Source of the DNA: an uncultured Eubacterium sp.
GTDB lineage: Bacteria > Bacillota > Clostridia > Eubacteriales > Eubacteriaceae
Assembly (NCBI GenBank): GCA_902784045.1
Contig: CACZTE010000038.1
Coordinates: forward strand, 1 to 23,616
Reading direction: 5' to 3'
DNA: 23,616 nucleotides
Numbering within the stretch: the first letter of the stretch is position 1; every line of letters starts with the position of its first letter. The notes below the pieces were generated by a model, which worked only from the letters and a program-made list of their open reading frames with translations, did not search any database and was not told the origin of the DNA. Of this stretch, positions 14,542 to 22,308 are shown piece by piece. Made by a program: the position numbers and the translations under genes.

Positions 14542-14546
14542 ATCAC
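14532..14546. promoter_or_regulatory. Perfect 15-bp palindrome covering the murF -10 (putative operator)
   Basis: GTGATAT (14532-14538), centre A (14539), ATATCAC (14540-14546). The -10 hexamer TATAAT lies wholly inside it, so a dimeric repressor bound here would occlude the promoter. The hairpin is AT-rich with no T-tract, so it is not a terminator. The cognate regulator is unknown. Confidence 0.55.
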
Positions 14547-14690
14547 CATTGGCTCTATTTCGGTCAAAATAAAAAAATAAAAAACGAGACTTTAAATGTC
14601 CCCGATATATTGGTGTGAGATCGCCTTGATGGAGATCAATCTGAATCTAAACAAGCAAAATGGGGAAAAGCATCGTAGAAAGAAGAAACC

Positions 14691-16058
14691 ATGCAAGCAT
14701 TTGGCATTAATGAAATTGTTTCGGCTGTTTCGGGAAAATGCGTACAAACCGGCCTATCAAAAGAAATCACCGTCGTTAAAATCGACAGCAGAAAAATTGT
14801 TCCCAGCGATTTGTATATTCCCATTATCGGAAAAAACAATGACGGTCACCGCTTTATCCAAAACGCGGTTGAAAACGGCGCGGCGGCTGTTCTCGTCGAT
14901 GAGCAGCATGATGTCGCTGTTCCGAAAACCGTCACTGTGATCCGGGTGGCATCCACTTTTGATGCCATGAAAAAACTGGCCTGTGAAAACAGAAAGCGTT
15001 TTGATATTCCCGTTGTTGCCGTTACCGGCAGCGCCGGAAAGACCACAACCAAAGATTTGATTGCCGCGGTGCTTTCTGAAAAATTCTCAACCTTAAAAAC
15101 CATCGGCAATTTGAACAATGCCTATGGGATCCCCCAAACACTCTTTGGCCTGTCCGAAGGACATGAATGCGCGGTGATCGAAATGGGAATGGATCATATG
15201 GGAGAACTCACCGAATCCATATGGGAAGTGCTTCCGCACATCGCGGTCATCACCAATATCGGCAGCGCCCATCTTGAAAATCTGGGCTGTAAAGAAAACA
15301 CGTTAAAAGCGAAAAAAGAAATTTGTTCGACGCTTGGAGAGGATGATTTTTGCCTCGTCAACGGTGACGACCCGTATTTGAGACAAATAAAAGATGAAAT
15401 CTATCATGTCGTCCGCGTCGGCATCATCCATGATGATGTTGATCTTAAAGCGGAAAACGTGACAACGGGGAAAAACGGTATTGATTTTGATGTTGCCGGC
15501 GAACATTTCCATTTTAAAATTCCGGGAATTCACAATGTCTACAATTGTCTGATGGCGATATGGATCGCACGGGAATACGGCATTGACAGCAAAAAAATTC
15601 AGGCGGCTTTCGATGGATTTGTTCCCAGCGGCAACCGCATGAAAACAGAAATGATCGAAGAGGTAACCTTTATCGATGATTCATACAACGCCAATCCGGA
15701 ATCTGTCCGTGCCGCCGTCAATGCCGTCTCTGATATTTGTGAGAGCAGCCAGGGCCGCTTTATCGCTGTGCTCGGAGACATGCTTGAAATCGGAGAATCC
15801 AGCGGAAAGGCGCATTTTGATTGCGGCGTATTTACAGCTTCAAAAGCCGATGTGCTTATCGCTGTAGGCGATATTTCGAAAGAAAATACAATGGACGGTT
15901 TTTTGTCCGTTAAATCAGGTTCGGCTTACGGCGCTAAAGACGTCGAAGAAGCCGTGACGCTTTTAAAAGATTACGTCCGCCCGGGAGATACGGTGTTAAT
16001 TAAAGCTTCCCATGGCATGGCCTTGGATCGCATCATACCGCTTCTTAAGGAGGCCTGA
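14691..16058 (+). CDS. murF: UDP-N-acetylmuramoyl-tripeptide--D-alanyl-D-alanine ligase
   Basis: The last cytosolic step of peptide stem assembly: ATP-dependent addition of D-Ala-D-Ala to UDP-MurNAc-tripeptide. The 455-residue length is normal. Seen are the N-terminal domain with DSRKIVPSDLYIPIIGKNNDGH (32-53), a P-loop VTGSAGKTTTKD (111-122), GNLNNAYGIPQTL, VIEMGMDHMGEL, the central-domain ITNIGSAHLENLG, and the C-terminal DDSYNANPESVRAA and VLGDMLEIGE motifs that separate MurF from MurE. ATG 14691 matches the family N-terminus, though its ribosome binding site is poor (AAAGAAG). mraY starts 2 nt after the stop, with AAGGAGG inside the murF end. Unlike most clusters, murE does not precede it. 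Confidence 0.96.
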   Translation: MQAFGINEIVSAVSGKCVQTGLSKEITVVKIDSRKIVPSDLYIPIIGKNNDGHRFIQNAVENGAAAVLVDEQHDVAVPKTVTVIRVASTFDAMKKLACENRKRFDIPVVAVTGSAGKTTTKDLIAAVLSEKFSTLKTIGNLNNAYGIPQTLFGLSEGHECAVIEMGMDHMGELTESIWEVLPHIAVITNIGSAHLENLGCKENTLKAKKEICSTLGEDDFCLVNGDDPYLRQIKDEIYHVVRVGIIHDDVDLKAENVTTGKNGIDFDVAGEHFHFKIPGIHNVYNCLMAIWIAREYGIDSKKIQAAFDGFVPSGNRMKTEMIEEVTFIDDSYNANPESVRAAVNAVSDICESSQGRFIAVLGDMLEIGESSGKAHFDCGVFTASKADVLIAVGDISKENTMDGFLSVKSGSAYGAKDVEEAVTLLKDYVRPGDTVLIKASHGMALDRIIPLLKEA

Positions 16059-16060
16059 AC

Positions 16061-17026
16061 ATGACGCTATTAAAACAAGGGATGATTACTTTTCTCATTG
16101 CGTTTGTCGCAGTTTGGATCGGCACCAAATATTTTTTACCCGTTCTCAAAAAATGGCATTTCGGGCAATCCATCCGGGAAGAAGGACCTCAGAGCCATTT
16201 AAAAAAATCGGGAACGCCCACAATGGGAGGGCTTGTCATTCAAGCCGGCGTTATCCTCGCGACGCTGATTGTCGCATTGGTCACCGGTAGTCATTTTCTG
16301 TTTCCACTTGTTGTGATGGTGGTATTCGGCACAATCGGTTTTATTGATGACTATATCAGCATCGCCAAAAAACACAATTTAGGGCTACGCGCATGGCAAA
16401 AGCTCGTTCTTCAATTTGTCGCGGCATTGGCCATTGCCCTTTATGCCGGCATGCATCCGCAAATCGGCACCGAGCTTATCATTCCTTTTACGCACAGCAC
16501 CGTTGATTTGGGCTTTTGGTATTATCCCTTGACGTTTTTCGCGATTGTCGCCGTGACCAACGCGGTTAATTTAACCGATGGATTAGACGGGCTGGCCTCC
16601 GGTGTCACTGCTTTCGTAATGTTTTTCTTTACGGCGGCGGCATTGATGTCGGAAAACGCGGAATCCGTGATTTTCGGCGCGGCTGTTGTCGGCGCCTGCT
16701 TTGGTTTTTTGCGTCACAATTCAAATCCCGCCGACGTGTTTATGGGAGATACCGGTTCGATGGCTTTGGGCGGCGCTGTGATCGGCATCGCTATTATGCT
16801 TAAAATGGAACTTTTTGTTCTCATTGCCGGCATTATTTATGTGGCTGAAGCGGGGTCAGTTCTTCTGCAGGTTGCCTATTTTAAAGCGACGGGAGGAAAG
16901 CGTCTCTTTCGTATGTCGCCCATTCATCATCATTTTGAATTAAAGGGATGGCCTGAAACCCGGGTTGTCACTGTGTTTTGGATCGTGACGCTGTTCTGGG
17001 TGGCCGTTGCCTTTTTAGCAATGTAA
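16061..17026 (+). CDS. mraY: Phospho-N-acetylmuramoyl-pentapeptide-transferase
   Basis: An integral membrane enzyme that moves phospho-MurNAc-pentapeptide from UDP to undecaprenyl phosphate, making lipid I. The 321 residues contain about ten helices. Signature sites are GTPTMGGL (51-58), IDDYISIAKK (95-104, Asp96-Asp97), NAVNLTDGLDGLASG (168-182), FMGDTGSMALGG (227-238, Asp230) and SPIHHHFELKGW (286-297), the His-rich loop of MraY. AAGGAGG lies ahead of the ATG. It is 2 nt from murF and 24 nt from murD, clearly one operon. Confidence 0.97.
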   Translation: MTLLKQGMITFLIAFVAVWIGTKYFLPVLKKWHFGQSIREEGPQSHLKKSGTPTMGGLVIQAGVILATLIVALVTGSHFLFPLVVMVVFGTIGFIDDYISIAKKHNLGLRAWQKLVLQFVAALAIALYAGMHPQIGTELIIPFTHSTVDLGFWYYPLTFFAIVAVTNAVNLTDGLDGLASGVTAFVMFFFTAAALMSENAESVIFGAAVVGACFGFLRHNSNPADVFMGDTGSMALGGAVIGIAIMLKMELFVLIAGIIYVAEAGSVLLQVAYFKATGGKRLFRMSPIHHHFELKGWPETRVVTVFWIVTLFWVAVAFLAM

Positions 17027-17050
17027 TAGTATTAAAATCAGAGGAATAAC

Positions 17051-18436
17051 ATGACAAAAACATTTTTGGTTATCGGAGCCGCGAGAAGCGGTGTTTATGC
17101 CGCCAAAGCGTTGCTTCGCGCTGGACATCGGGTTGTTTTAACGGACACGCGTTCGGCCGAAGCGGTTTTTAAAGAATTTCCGTATATCAAAGCCGATTTT
17201 GACGCCCTTCCCAAAGAACGCTTAACCCTCGTTTTCGGAAGACAGATTGAAACGTCCGTGCTTGAAGATGTGGATACAATTGTGATTAGCCCCGGGGTAC
17301 CCGAATCCATTCCCGTCGTCGTCTCCGCAAAAGAAAAGAACATTCCTGTGATCGGTGAAGTGGAGCTGGCCTATCAAATGACCAAAACACCCTTTGTCGC
17401 CGTGACGGGAACCAACGGGAAAACGACGACAACAACGCTTTTGGGTATTATTTTAGACAAAAGCGAACATTACAAAAAAGCCTACACTGTTGGCAATATC
17501 GGTTATCCAATTACGGAGCATGTCTTGGATTCCGAAGCTGATGACATTTTCGCCGCAGAAATCTCAAGCTATCAATTACTCACCATAAAGTCGTTTCGAC
17601 CTGTTGCCGCCGCGATTTTAAATTTGTCGCCGGATCACCTGGATCGCCACGGTTCCCTTGAAAATTACTATCAGACCAAAGCGAGAATTTTTGAGAATCA
17701 AACCGAAGATGATATATTAGTCCTCAACGCCGACGATAGTGAAGTCATGCGTATCGCCGAAAAAGCGCTTTCTAAAAAAGTCCTTTTCAGCTATGACACG
17801 CCGCAACTCAACGGCGCTTATGTTAAAAACGGCGTGATGACGATTTGCGATGATGGAAAAGAGATCCCGATGATTCCAGTTGATGAGCTTGGAATCAAAG
17901 GCCCGCATAACGTCATGAACGCCCTTGCTGCTATGTGCTTAAGCTATTTCGTGGGTGTTGAGATAGATGTAATCGCGGAAGTTTTGAAGTCATTTAAAGG
18001 TGTCGCGCATCGGCTGGAATATGTGGCCGAAATTGACGGCGTTGATTATATCAACGACTCCAAAGGCACAAACACTGATGCTGCCATCACCGCTCTCCAC
18101 GCCATGACAAAGCCTGTGGTGCTTATCGCCGGTGGGTATGACAAAAAAGAAAACTACGACAAATTCATTACCGTTGCTAAGGAAAACGTGAAAAGCATGG
18201 TGCTTCTTGGCGATACAAAAGACGCCATTGCGGAAACTTGCGATCGTTTGGGATTTACGGCTTACGAAAAAACAGACAGCTTTGAATCGGCTGTAGACCG
18301 CGCGATGGCATTGGCCGCGTCCGGAGATGTCGTTTTGCTCTCGCCGGCTTGCGCCAGTTGGGATATGTTTGATAATTTTGAAATCCGTGGAGATTTATTT
18401 AAAAAAATGGTTTCGGAAAAAACATTCCAACATTAA
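17051..18436 (+). CDS. murD: UDP-N-acetylmuramoylalanine--D-glutamate ligase
   Basis: A cytosolic ATP-dependent ligase adding D-Glu to UDP-MurNAc-L-Ala. The 461-residue length is typical. The N-terminal Rossmann-like domain starts VIGAARSGVYAAKAL (7-21). SPGVPESIP (80-88) and the P-loop VTGTNGKTTTTTLLG (118-132) follow. Further markers are AEISSYQL, ILNLSPDHLDRHGS, the C-terminal NDSKGTNTDAAITAL (typical of MurD), IAGGYDKKENYD and LLSPACASWDMFDNFEIRGD. AGAGGAATAAC precedes the ATG. A 134-bp gap with an inverted repeat follows before ftsW. Confidence 0.97.
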   Translation: MTKTFLVIGAARSGVYAAKALLRAGHRVVLTDTRSAEAVFKEFPYIKADFDALPKERLTLVFGRQIETSVLEDVDTIVISPGVPESIPVVVSAKEKNIPVIGEVELAYQMTKTPFVAVTGTNGKTTTTTLLGIILDKSEHYKKAYTVGNIGYPITEHVLDSEADDIFAAEISSYQLLTIKSFRPVAAAILNLSPDHLDRHGSLENYYQTKARIFENQTEDDILVLNADDSEVMRIAEKALSKKVLFSYDTPQLNGAYVKNGVMTICDDGKEIPMIPVDELGIKGPHNVMNALAAMCLSYFVGVEIDVIAEVLKSFKGVAHRLEYVAEIDGVDYINDSKGTNTDAAITALHAMTKPVVLIAGGYDKKENYDKFITVAKENVKSMVLLGDTKDAIAETCDRLGFTAYEKTDSFESAVDRAMALAASGDVVLLSPACASWDMFDNFEIRGDLFKKMVSEKTFQH

Positions 18437-18570
18437 AATCCATTTTATTGGCTTTGATTATTATCGGGATTTTCGGCTGTGATGACGTGAAAACACACGA
18501 TACTATTTAAAACATACCTTGTTTTAAACCTTGAAACATGTTAAATTTTACAAACTGAGGAATGAGCGCT
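18437..18570 (+). other. murD-ftsW gap with inverted repeat and ORF remnant-like stretch
   Basis: This gap interrupts an otherwise tight operon. It has a perfect 9-bp inverted repeat, TTTAAAACA (18506-18514) and TGTTTTAAA (18520-18528) with a 5-nt loop, and a nearby AACATGTT (18535-18542). There is no T-tract, so it is not a classical terminator. A frame open from 18403 to a TAA at 18508-18510 reads ILLALIIIGIFGCDD, resembling a short lipoprotein signal, but lacks ATG/GTG. No strong promoter is visible; TTGTTT (18519-18524) with TAAATT (18542-18547) at 17 nt is a weak candidate. Confidence 0.5.
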
Positions 18571-19752
18571 ATGGGACTTTTCAAAAATGCCAATGCCAAA
18601 AAAAAATCCAATTCAAAAGGGCAAGTAGACAGGCCTTTAATCATCGCTTTAGGCGCTTTAATCGCTTTTGGCCTTGCGATGGTTTTTAGCGCGACAATGT
18701 ATGAATCTTCTTTGGAAGGTTCATTGCTGACCCCCTTTGTCAGACAGGCGGTATATGTCGCCATCGGCATTGTTTTTATGATCTTTTTGAGTTTTTTCGA
18801 TTATCGCAGGCTTAATCAGTACCGCGTAGCGGGAGGTCTGTTTTTTCTTTCCTTGGTTTTATTGGGCCTGGTTCTTTTCTTGGGACCTGAATACAATGGT
18901 GCCAGACGCTGGTTTGATCTTGGGTTTGTCACTTTTCAGCCTTCCGAAATAGCTAAATTTACGGCTTTGGTTTGGACAGGGACTTTTCTAACGCACAACC
19001 CTAAAATGAAGACAGATCTCGGTCCTTTTCTCATACTTGGGATTCTTCCGATGGTGGTGTTATGTGTTTTAACAATGATTGAACCGTCTCTCAGTTCGGC
19101 GATTTTGATTGCCATTGCTTTTATGGGGCCGCTGGTTATCGGCGGCTGCAAAAAGACGCATTTGGCCGGAGTAACAATTGCCGGATTGGTGGGGGCGATC
19201 GTCATGTTGATTCGGACACCGTGGCGTCTTGAGAGACTGCTGGTGTTTACCGGCCAAAGTAATACTACCGAATATCAAATTATTCAATCAACCATGGCAA
19301 TCGGTGCCGGCGGCTTTTGGGGGAAAGGCCTAGGCAACGGCACGCAAAAGTTGCTTTACCTGCCGGAAGGTCACAATGACTTTATTTTTGCCAACATCGC
19401 AGAAGAACTTGGGTTTTTGGGATTTGTGTTGGTCATCGCATTATACGGCTATATTGCATACAGATGTTTTAAAATCGCTTTGGCGACAAAAAACGAATTC
19501 GGTTTTATCTACACAACAGGGTTTGTCATTTTGATTGTCGCGCAGGTTTTGATGAATATCATGGTCTCGTGCAACAGCATGCCGGCGACAGGGGTGGCGT
19601 TGCCTTTTATCAGCTTCGGTGGCTCATCTTTTATCATTCTTTCTATCATGGTCTCGCCGATATTAAATCTTTCCCGAGAGGTGAATTTGGAACCGAAGCA
19701 ACAAAACGTCAAAGGACAGCCCCGTCGTATTCAAAAAAGGAGGGTGGCCTAA
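18571..19752 (+). CDS. ftsW: Septal peptidoglycan glycosyltransferase FtsW (SEDS family)
   Basis: A polytopic SEDS polymerase that joins lipid II into glycan strands at the septum together with the class B PBP. The 393 residues hold about ten helices after a short Lys/Asn-rich cytoplasmic start. Motifs are VFSATMYESS, GARRWFDLGFVTFQPSEIAK, the loop PEGHNDFIFANIAEELGF containing the Asp equivalent to the essential SEDS aspartate (Asp270), and PATGVALPFISFGGSS near the end. ATG 18571 is preferred over the in-frame ATG at 18562: GAGG (18557-18560) is 10 nt before the former and only 1 nt before the latter. RodA is the alternative name for this fold, but location between murD and murG indicates FtsW. 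The stop codon directly abuts murG ATG. Confidence 0.95.
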   Translation: MGLFKNANAKKKSNSKGQVDRPLIIALGALIAFGLAMVFSATMYESSLEGSLLTPFVRQAVYVAIGIVFMIFLSFFDYRRLNQYRVAGGLFFLSLVLLGLVLFLGPEYNGARRWFDLGFVTFQPSEIAKFTALVWTGTFLTHNPKMKTDLGPFLILGILPMVVLCVLTMIEPSLSSAILIAIAFMGPLVIGGCKKTHLAGVTIAGLVGAIVMLIRTPWRLERLLVFTGQSNTTEYQIIQSTMAIGAGGFWGKGLGNGTQKLLYLPEGHNDFIFANIAEELGFLGFVLVIALYGYIAYRCFKIALATKNEFGFIYTTGFVILIVAQVLMNIMVSCNSMPATGVALPFISFGGSSFIILSIMVSPILNLSREVNLEPKQQNVKGQPRRIQKRRVA

Positions 19753-20859
19753 ATGATAAAAACCGTTTTAGTGGCGGCAGGCGGTACCGGCGGACATATT
19801 TATCCGGGACTTGCCATTGCCGAGACATTAAGAAAAAGACATCCCGATTGGCAAATTACTTTTATCGGTTCGGAAACGGGAATGGAAGCGAAAATCGTTC
19901 CGGAATATGGTTTTCCGATGGACTATATTCGCGTCAGCGGCTTTGATCGTGGAAACCCGGTTAAAATGTTGCGGGCGGCCATGAAAATGACGGCTAGCCG
20001 AAAAGACGCCAAAAAATTACTTAAAAAGCACAATCCCGATCTTGTGATCGGCACCGGAGGTTACACATCCGGCATTTTGCTTTACGTAGCGGGAAAAGCC
20101 GGGATACCCGCGTTGATTCACGAGCAGAACGCTTTTCCCGGAAAGGCTAACCGATTGGCGGCATCGTCGGCTTCCTGCGTGGCTTTGACCTTCGATGAGG
20201 CAAAAACCTATTTCGGAAACGCGCGTACCGAGCTTTGTGGGAATCCGGTGCGCGACGCCTTTAAACATATCAATCCCGCAAAATGCCGTGAGCAAATCGG
20301 TGTTTCGGCTGATAAACGCGTTATTCTGGCTACCGGCGGCAGTCAGGGCGCTGCGTCAATCAATGAGGCGATGCTGAAAGTTGCAGAGGCTTACAAGGGT
20401 AATCCCAAAGTTGAAATTTATCATTTGATTGGGCCGAAAAAATATGATGAACTTATGGCCGAGGCCGTTTCACTGGGTATCGATCAATTTGATAATATTC
20501 ATTTGATGGATTACAGCAACAATATGGACGTGTTGATGGGAGCGGCGGACGTGCTCATCAGCCGTGCCGGCGCTACAACCATCGCTGAAATGTCCGCGTC
20601 GGGTACGCCGGCTGTTTTGGTTCCTTATCCCTTCGCTGCCGGCGATCATCAAAGGTTTAACGCGCAGGCGGTTGTTGATGCCGGCGCCGGTATTATGATT
20701 GAAGACAGTGATTTGACGGGAGAATTGCTTCTTGCTACCGTCAACGAATTGCTTTTTGATACGAAAAAATTAGAAGTATTTAAGCAAAACGCTTTGGCCT
20801 ACGCTAAACCCGAAGCCGGAGATAAAATTGCCGATATCGCGGAATCATTGATCTCATAA
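19753..20859 (+). CDS. murG: UDP-GlcNAc:lipid I N-acetylglucosaminyltransferase MurG
   Basis: A membrane-peripheral GT-B (GT28) enzyme converting lipid I to lipid II on the cytoplasmic side. The 368-residue length is normal. Motifs are VAAGGTGGHIYPGLAIAE (near 7-24), GTGGYTSG, LIHEQNAFPGKANR, GNPVRDAF, ATGGSQGAASINE, and the donor-binding SRAGATTIAEMSASGTPAVLVP followed by GDHQRFNA. AAGGAGG lies in the last codons of ftsW and the genes touch with no spacer, so they are coupled. No murC/murB follows, unlike many clusters; a 233-bp gap leads to divIB. Confidence 0.97.
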   Translation: MIKTVLVAAGGTGGHIYPGLAIAETLRKRHPDWQITFIGSETGMEAKIVPEYGFPMDYIRVSGFDRGNPVKMLRAAMKMTASRKDAKKLLKKHNPDLVIGTGGYTSGILLYVAGKAGIPALIHEQNAFPGKANRLAASSASCVALTFDEAKTYFGNARTELCGNPVRDAFKHINPAKCREQIGVSADKRVILATGGSQGAASINEAMLKVAEAYKGNPKVEIYHLIGPKKYDELMAEAVSLGIDQFDNIHLMDYSNNMDVLMGAADVLISRAGATTIAEMSASGTPAVLVPYPFAAGDHQRFNAQAVVDAGAGIMIEDSDLTGELLLATVNELLFDTKKLEVFKQNALAYAKPEAGDKIADIAESLIS

Positions 20860-20940
20860 AACGTCGACAATCCTGTTCGCTTTTTCTGCTTTTTACGAGC
20901 AGATAATGATAAATCAAAAAGTTAAGTGATCATTTTTGCG

Positions 20941-20981
20941 GAATCGATTAAGATAAAAAATCTTGTTGTTTTCAATGATTC
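20941..20981 (+). terminator. Weak AT-rich hairpin after murG, possible terminator
   Basis: AAGAT (20950-20954) and ATCTT (20960-20964) form a short stem followed by GTTGTTTT. An outer, imperfect pairing GAATCGATT (20941-20949) with AATGATTC (20974-20981) is possible. Stem stability is low, so termination may be partial or absent. The rest of the murG-divIB gap shows a GCAAT-TCG-ATTGC hairpin (21039-21051), CGAG/CTCG pairing just upstream, and no convincing -35/-10 pair. Confidence 0.28.
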
Positions 20982-21092
20982 GATATATGCCATCCGGCAG
21001 TCAATTCTGTTTTTAGGACACTCGAGCGAGAATCCTCGGCAATTCGATTGCTGGGCGGTTTATAAATATCGTTTATTTTTAAAGGGAAAAAG

Positions 21093-22052
21093 ATGGCAGA
21101 ATTAAATCAGCAAAAGAATAAAAAAAGAAAATTTGCGAATATAATGAAACGCCGTCAGCGTCATCCCCAAAATAACGGATCATTTCGCAAAGCCGCAAAA
21201 AAAACATCGCGGCAACAAACGTCAAAACAAAAAGGAGTAAAGGACGCTTCGTATATTACGTCATCGACGCTTCGTCATAAAATCATCAAAGAGGAAAACC
21301 GGAAACGGCGAATCAGAAATGCCGGAATTTGGATATTAGCCGTTTTGATTTTTGCGCTGTCGGGTTTTATCCTTTGGTTTAAAACCGATGAAGGGTATTT
21401 TAACGTAAAAACCATCGATGTTATCGGCAATGAAGCGGTGGACACCCAAACAGTCAGCGAAATTTGCAAACCCTATGAGAACAAGCCGATTTATCTCATA
21501 TCCTATAATGATATATATCGGGATATTCGCTCTGATATTACAACGAATTTTGTTCATATTTACCTCAAATTTCCGGACACTCTGGAAGTGATTATCGAAG
21601 AATCACCGGTTTTATTCTGCGTCAGTCAGGACAACACCTATTATTACTTTGACGATAATCAAAGCATTGTTGAAATATCGGATAATCTGGGGAAAACCAA
21701 CGTTCCATTAATCACCGGCGTTTCTTTAAACGGCGATTTAAATCTCAAGAGTAAACCGCAGATAAAACCGCTTAATAAAAGCTCGGATATGCTAGTAATC
21801 ATTGATAAAGTTAAGAAAGACGGTTATTTAAACCGTGTTTCTGAAATGAACGCGTCTGACGATATTTTGATTCGAATTATCACGAAAAACAATCTGTGTT
21901 TTAAAATTCGAACCGCTGATGATTTTATGAGGCATTACGATTACTTTAAGATGGCAATGGATGAAGGGCAAAGCAATATTGACGTTGATATGACTACCGA
22001 AAATAATGTCATCATTAAAGATCGAAATCCAAAAAACGAGGAGGATGAATAA
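21093..22052 (+). CDS. ftsQ: Cell division protein FtsQ/DivIB
   Basis: A bitopic septal protein that scaffolds FtsL/DivIC and regulates FtsW-PBP. The 319 residues have a very basic cytoplasmic tail (1-76, rich in Lys, Arg, Gln, Asn), one membrane helix (about 78-96) and a POTRA domain (about 102-172: FNVKTIDVIGNEAV, then YLKFPDTLEVIIEESP). A beta-rich domain follows to about 290, with a charged end. Length and topology match DivIB. AAAGGGAAAAAG precedes the ATG. It stands alone between two gaps. An AGGAGG (22039-22044) at its very end has no functional ORF after it (see findings). Confidence 0.92.
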   Translation: MAELNQQKNKKRKFANIMKRRQRHPQNNGSFRKAAKKTSRQQTSKQKGVKDASYITSSTLRHKIIKEENRKRRIRNAGIWILAVLIFALSGFILWFKTDEGYFNVKTIDVIGNEAVDTQTVSEICKPYENKPIYLISYNDIYRDIRSDITTNFVHIYLKFPDTLEVIIEESPVLFCVSQDNTYYYFDDNQSIVEISDNLGKTNVPLITGVSLNGDLNLKSKPQIKPLNKSSDMLVIIDKVKKDGYLNRVSEMNASDDILIRIITKNNLCFKIRTADDFMRHYDYFKMAMDEGQSNIDVDMTTENNVIIKDRNPKNEEDE

Positions 22053-22204
22053 AAATCAATAAACAGGTGGAACGTCGGCATATAATTGTTGTGAAAAATG
22101 ATGACATTTCCGAAAGATATCTTGCTAAAATTTTATAGAAAGTCAGAAAAAACGGACGCCTTTATAAAAAAACTTCGAAAAATGATTTGAATTCTAAAAA
22201 GTGA
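22049..22204 (+). pseudogene. Possible degraded small gene between ftsQ and ftsZ
   Basis: A consensus AGGAGG (22039-22044) at the end of ftsQ faces a reading frame beginning ATA AAA ATC at 22049. The frame is open to TAG 22136-22138 and, read through, to TGA 22202-22204. It has a protein-like mix of residues (VERRHIIVVKNDDISERYL in the first part, KNGRLYKK in the second). An ATG-to-ATA start change and one nonsense change would explain it. A GTG at 22067 could start a 23-residue peptide but has no good ribosome binding site. No family is recognised, and chance is a real alternative. Confidence 0.25.
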
Positions 22205-22215
22205 GGGTAAACCCC

Positions 22216-22244
22216 TTGAAAAAAAGATACTTTTTATTTACAAT
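22216..22244 (+). promoter_or_regulatory. ftsZ promoter
   Basis: TTGAAA (22216-22221, 5/6), a 17-nt spacer and TACAAT (22239-22244, 5/6) form a near-consensus vegetative promoter. The start near 22251 gives a leader of about 58 nt. This allows ftsZ-nrdR expression independent of the upstream mur genes. Confidence 0.8.
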
Positions 22245-22295
22245 AATGAATAATGAGAAAATTATAAGTGAGATTAGCATCTTAAGATGATTGAT

Positions 22296-22301
22296 AGGAG
22301 G
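22296..22301 (+). promoter_or_regulatory. ftsZ ribosome binding site
   Basis: AGGAGG ends 7 nt before GTG 22309 and so selects this GTG as start. The in-frame TTG at 22291 lies upstream of the site and is rejected as a start. Confidence 0.85.
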
Positions 22302-22308
22302 ATATAAA

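Noticed and set aside
14596..14940. Open frame starting in the murF leader
   Set aside because: It overlaps murF in another frame, has no ribosome binding site and loses protein-like character within murF.
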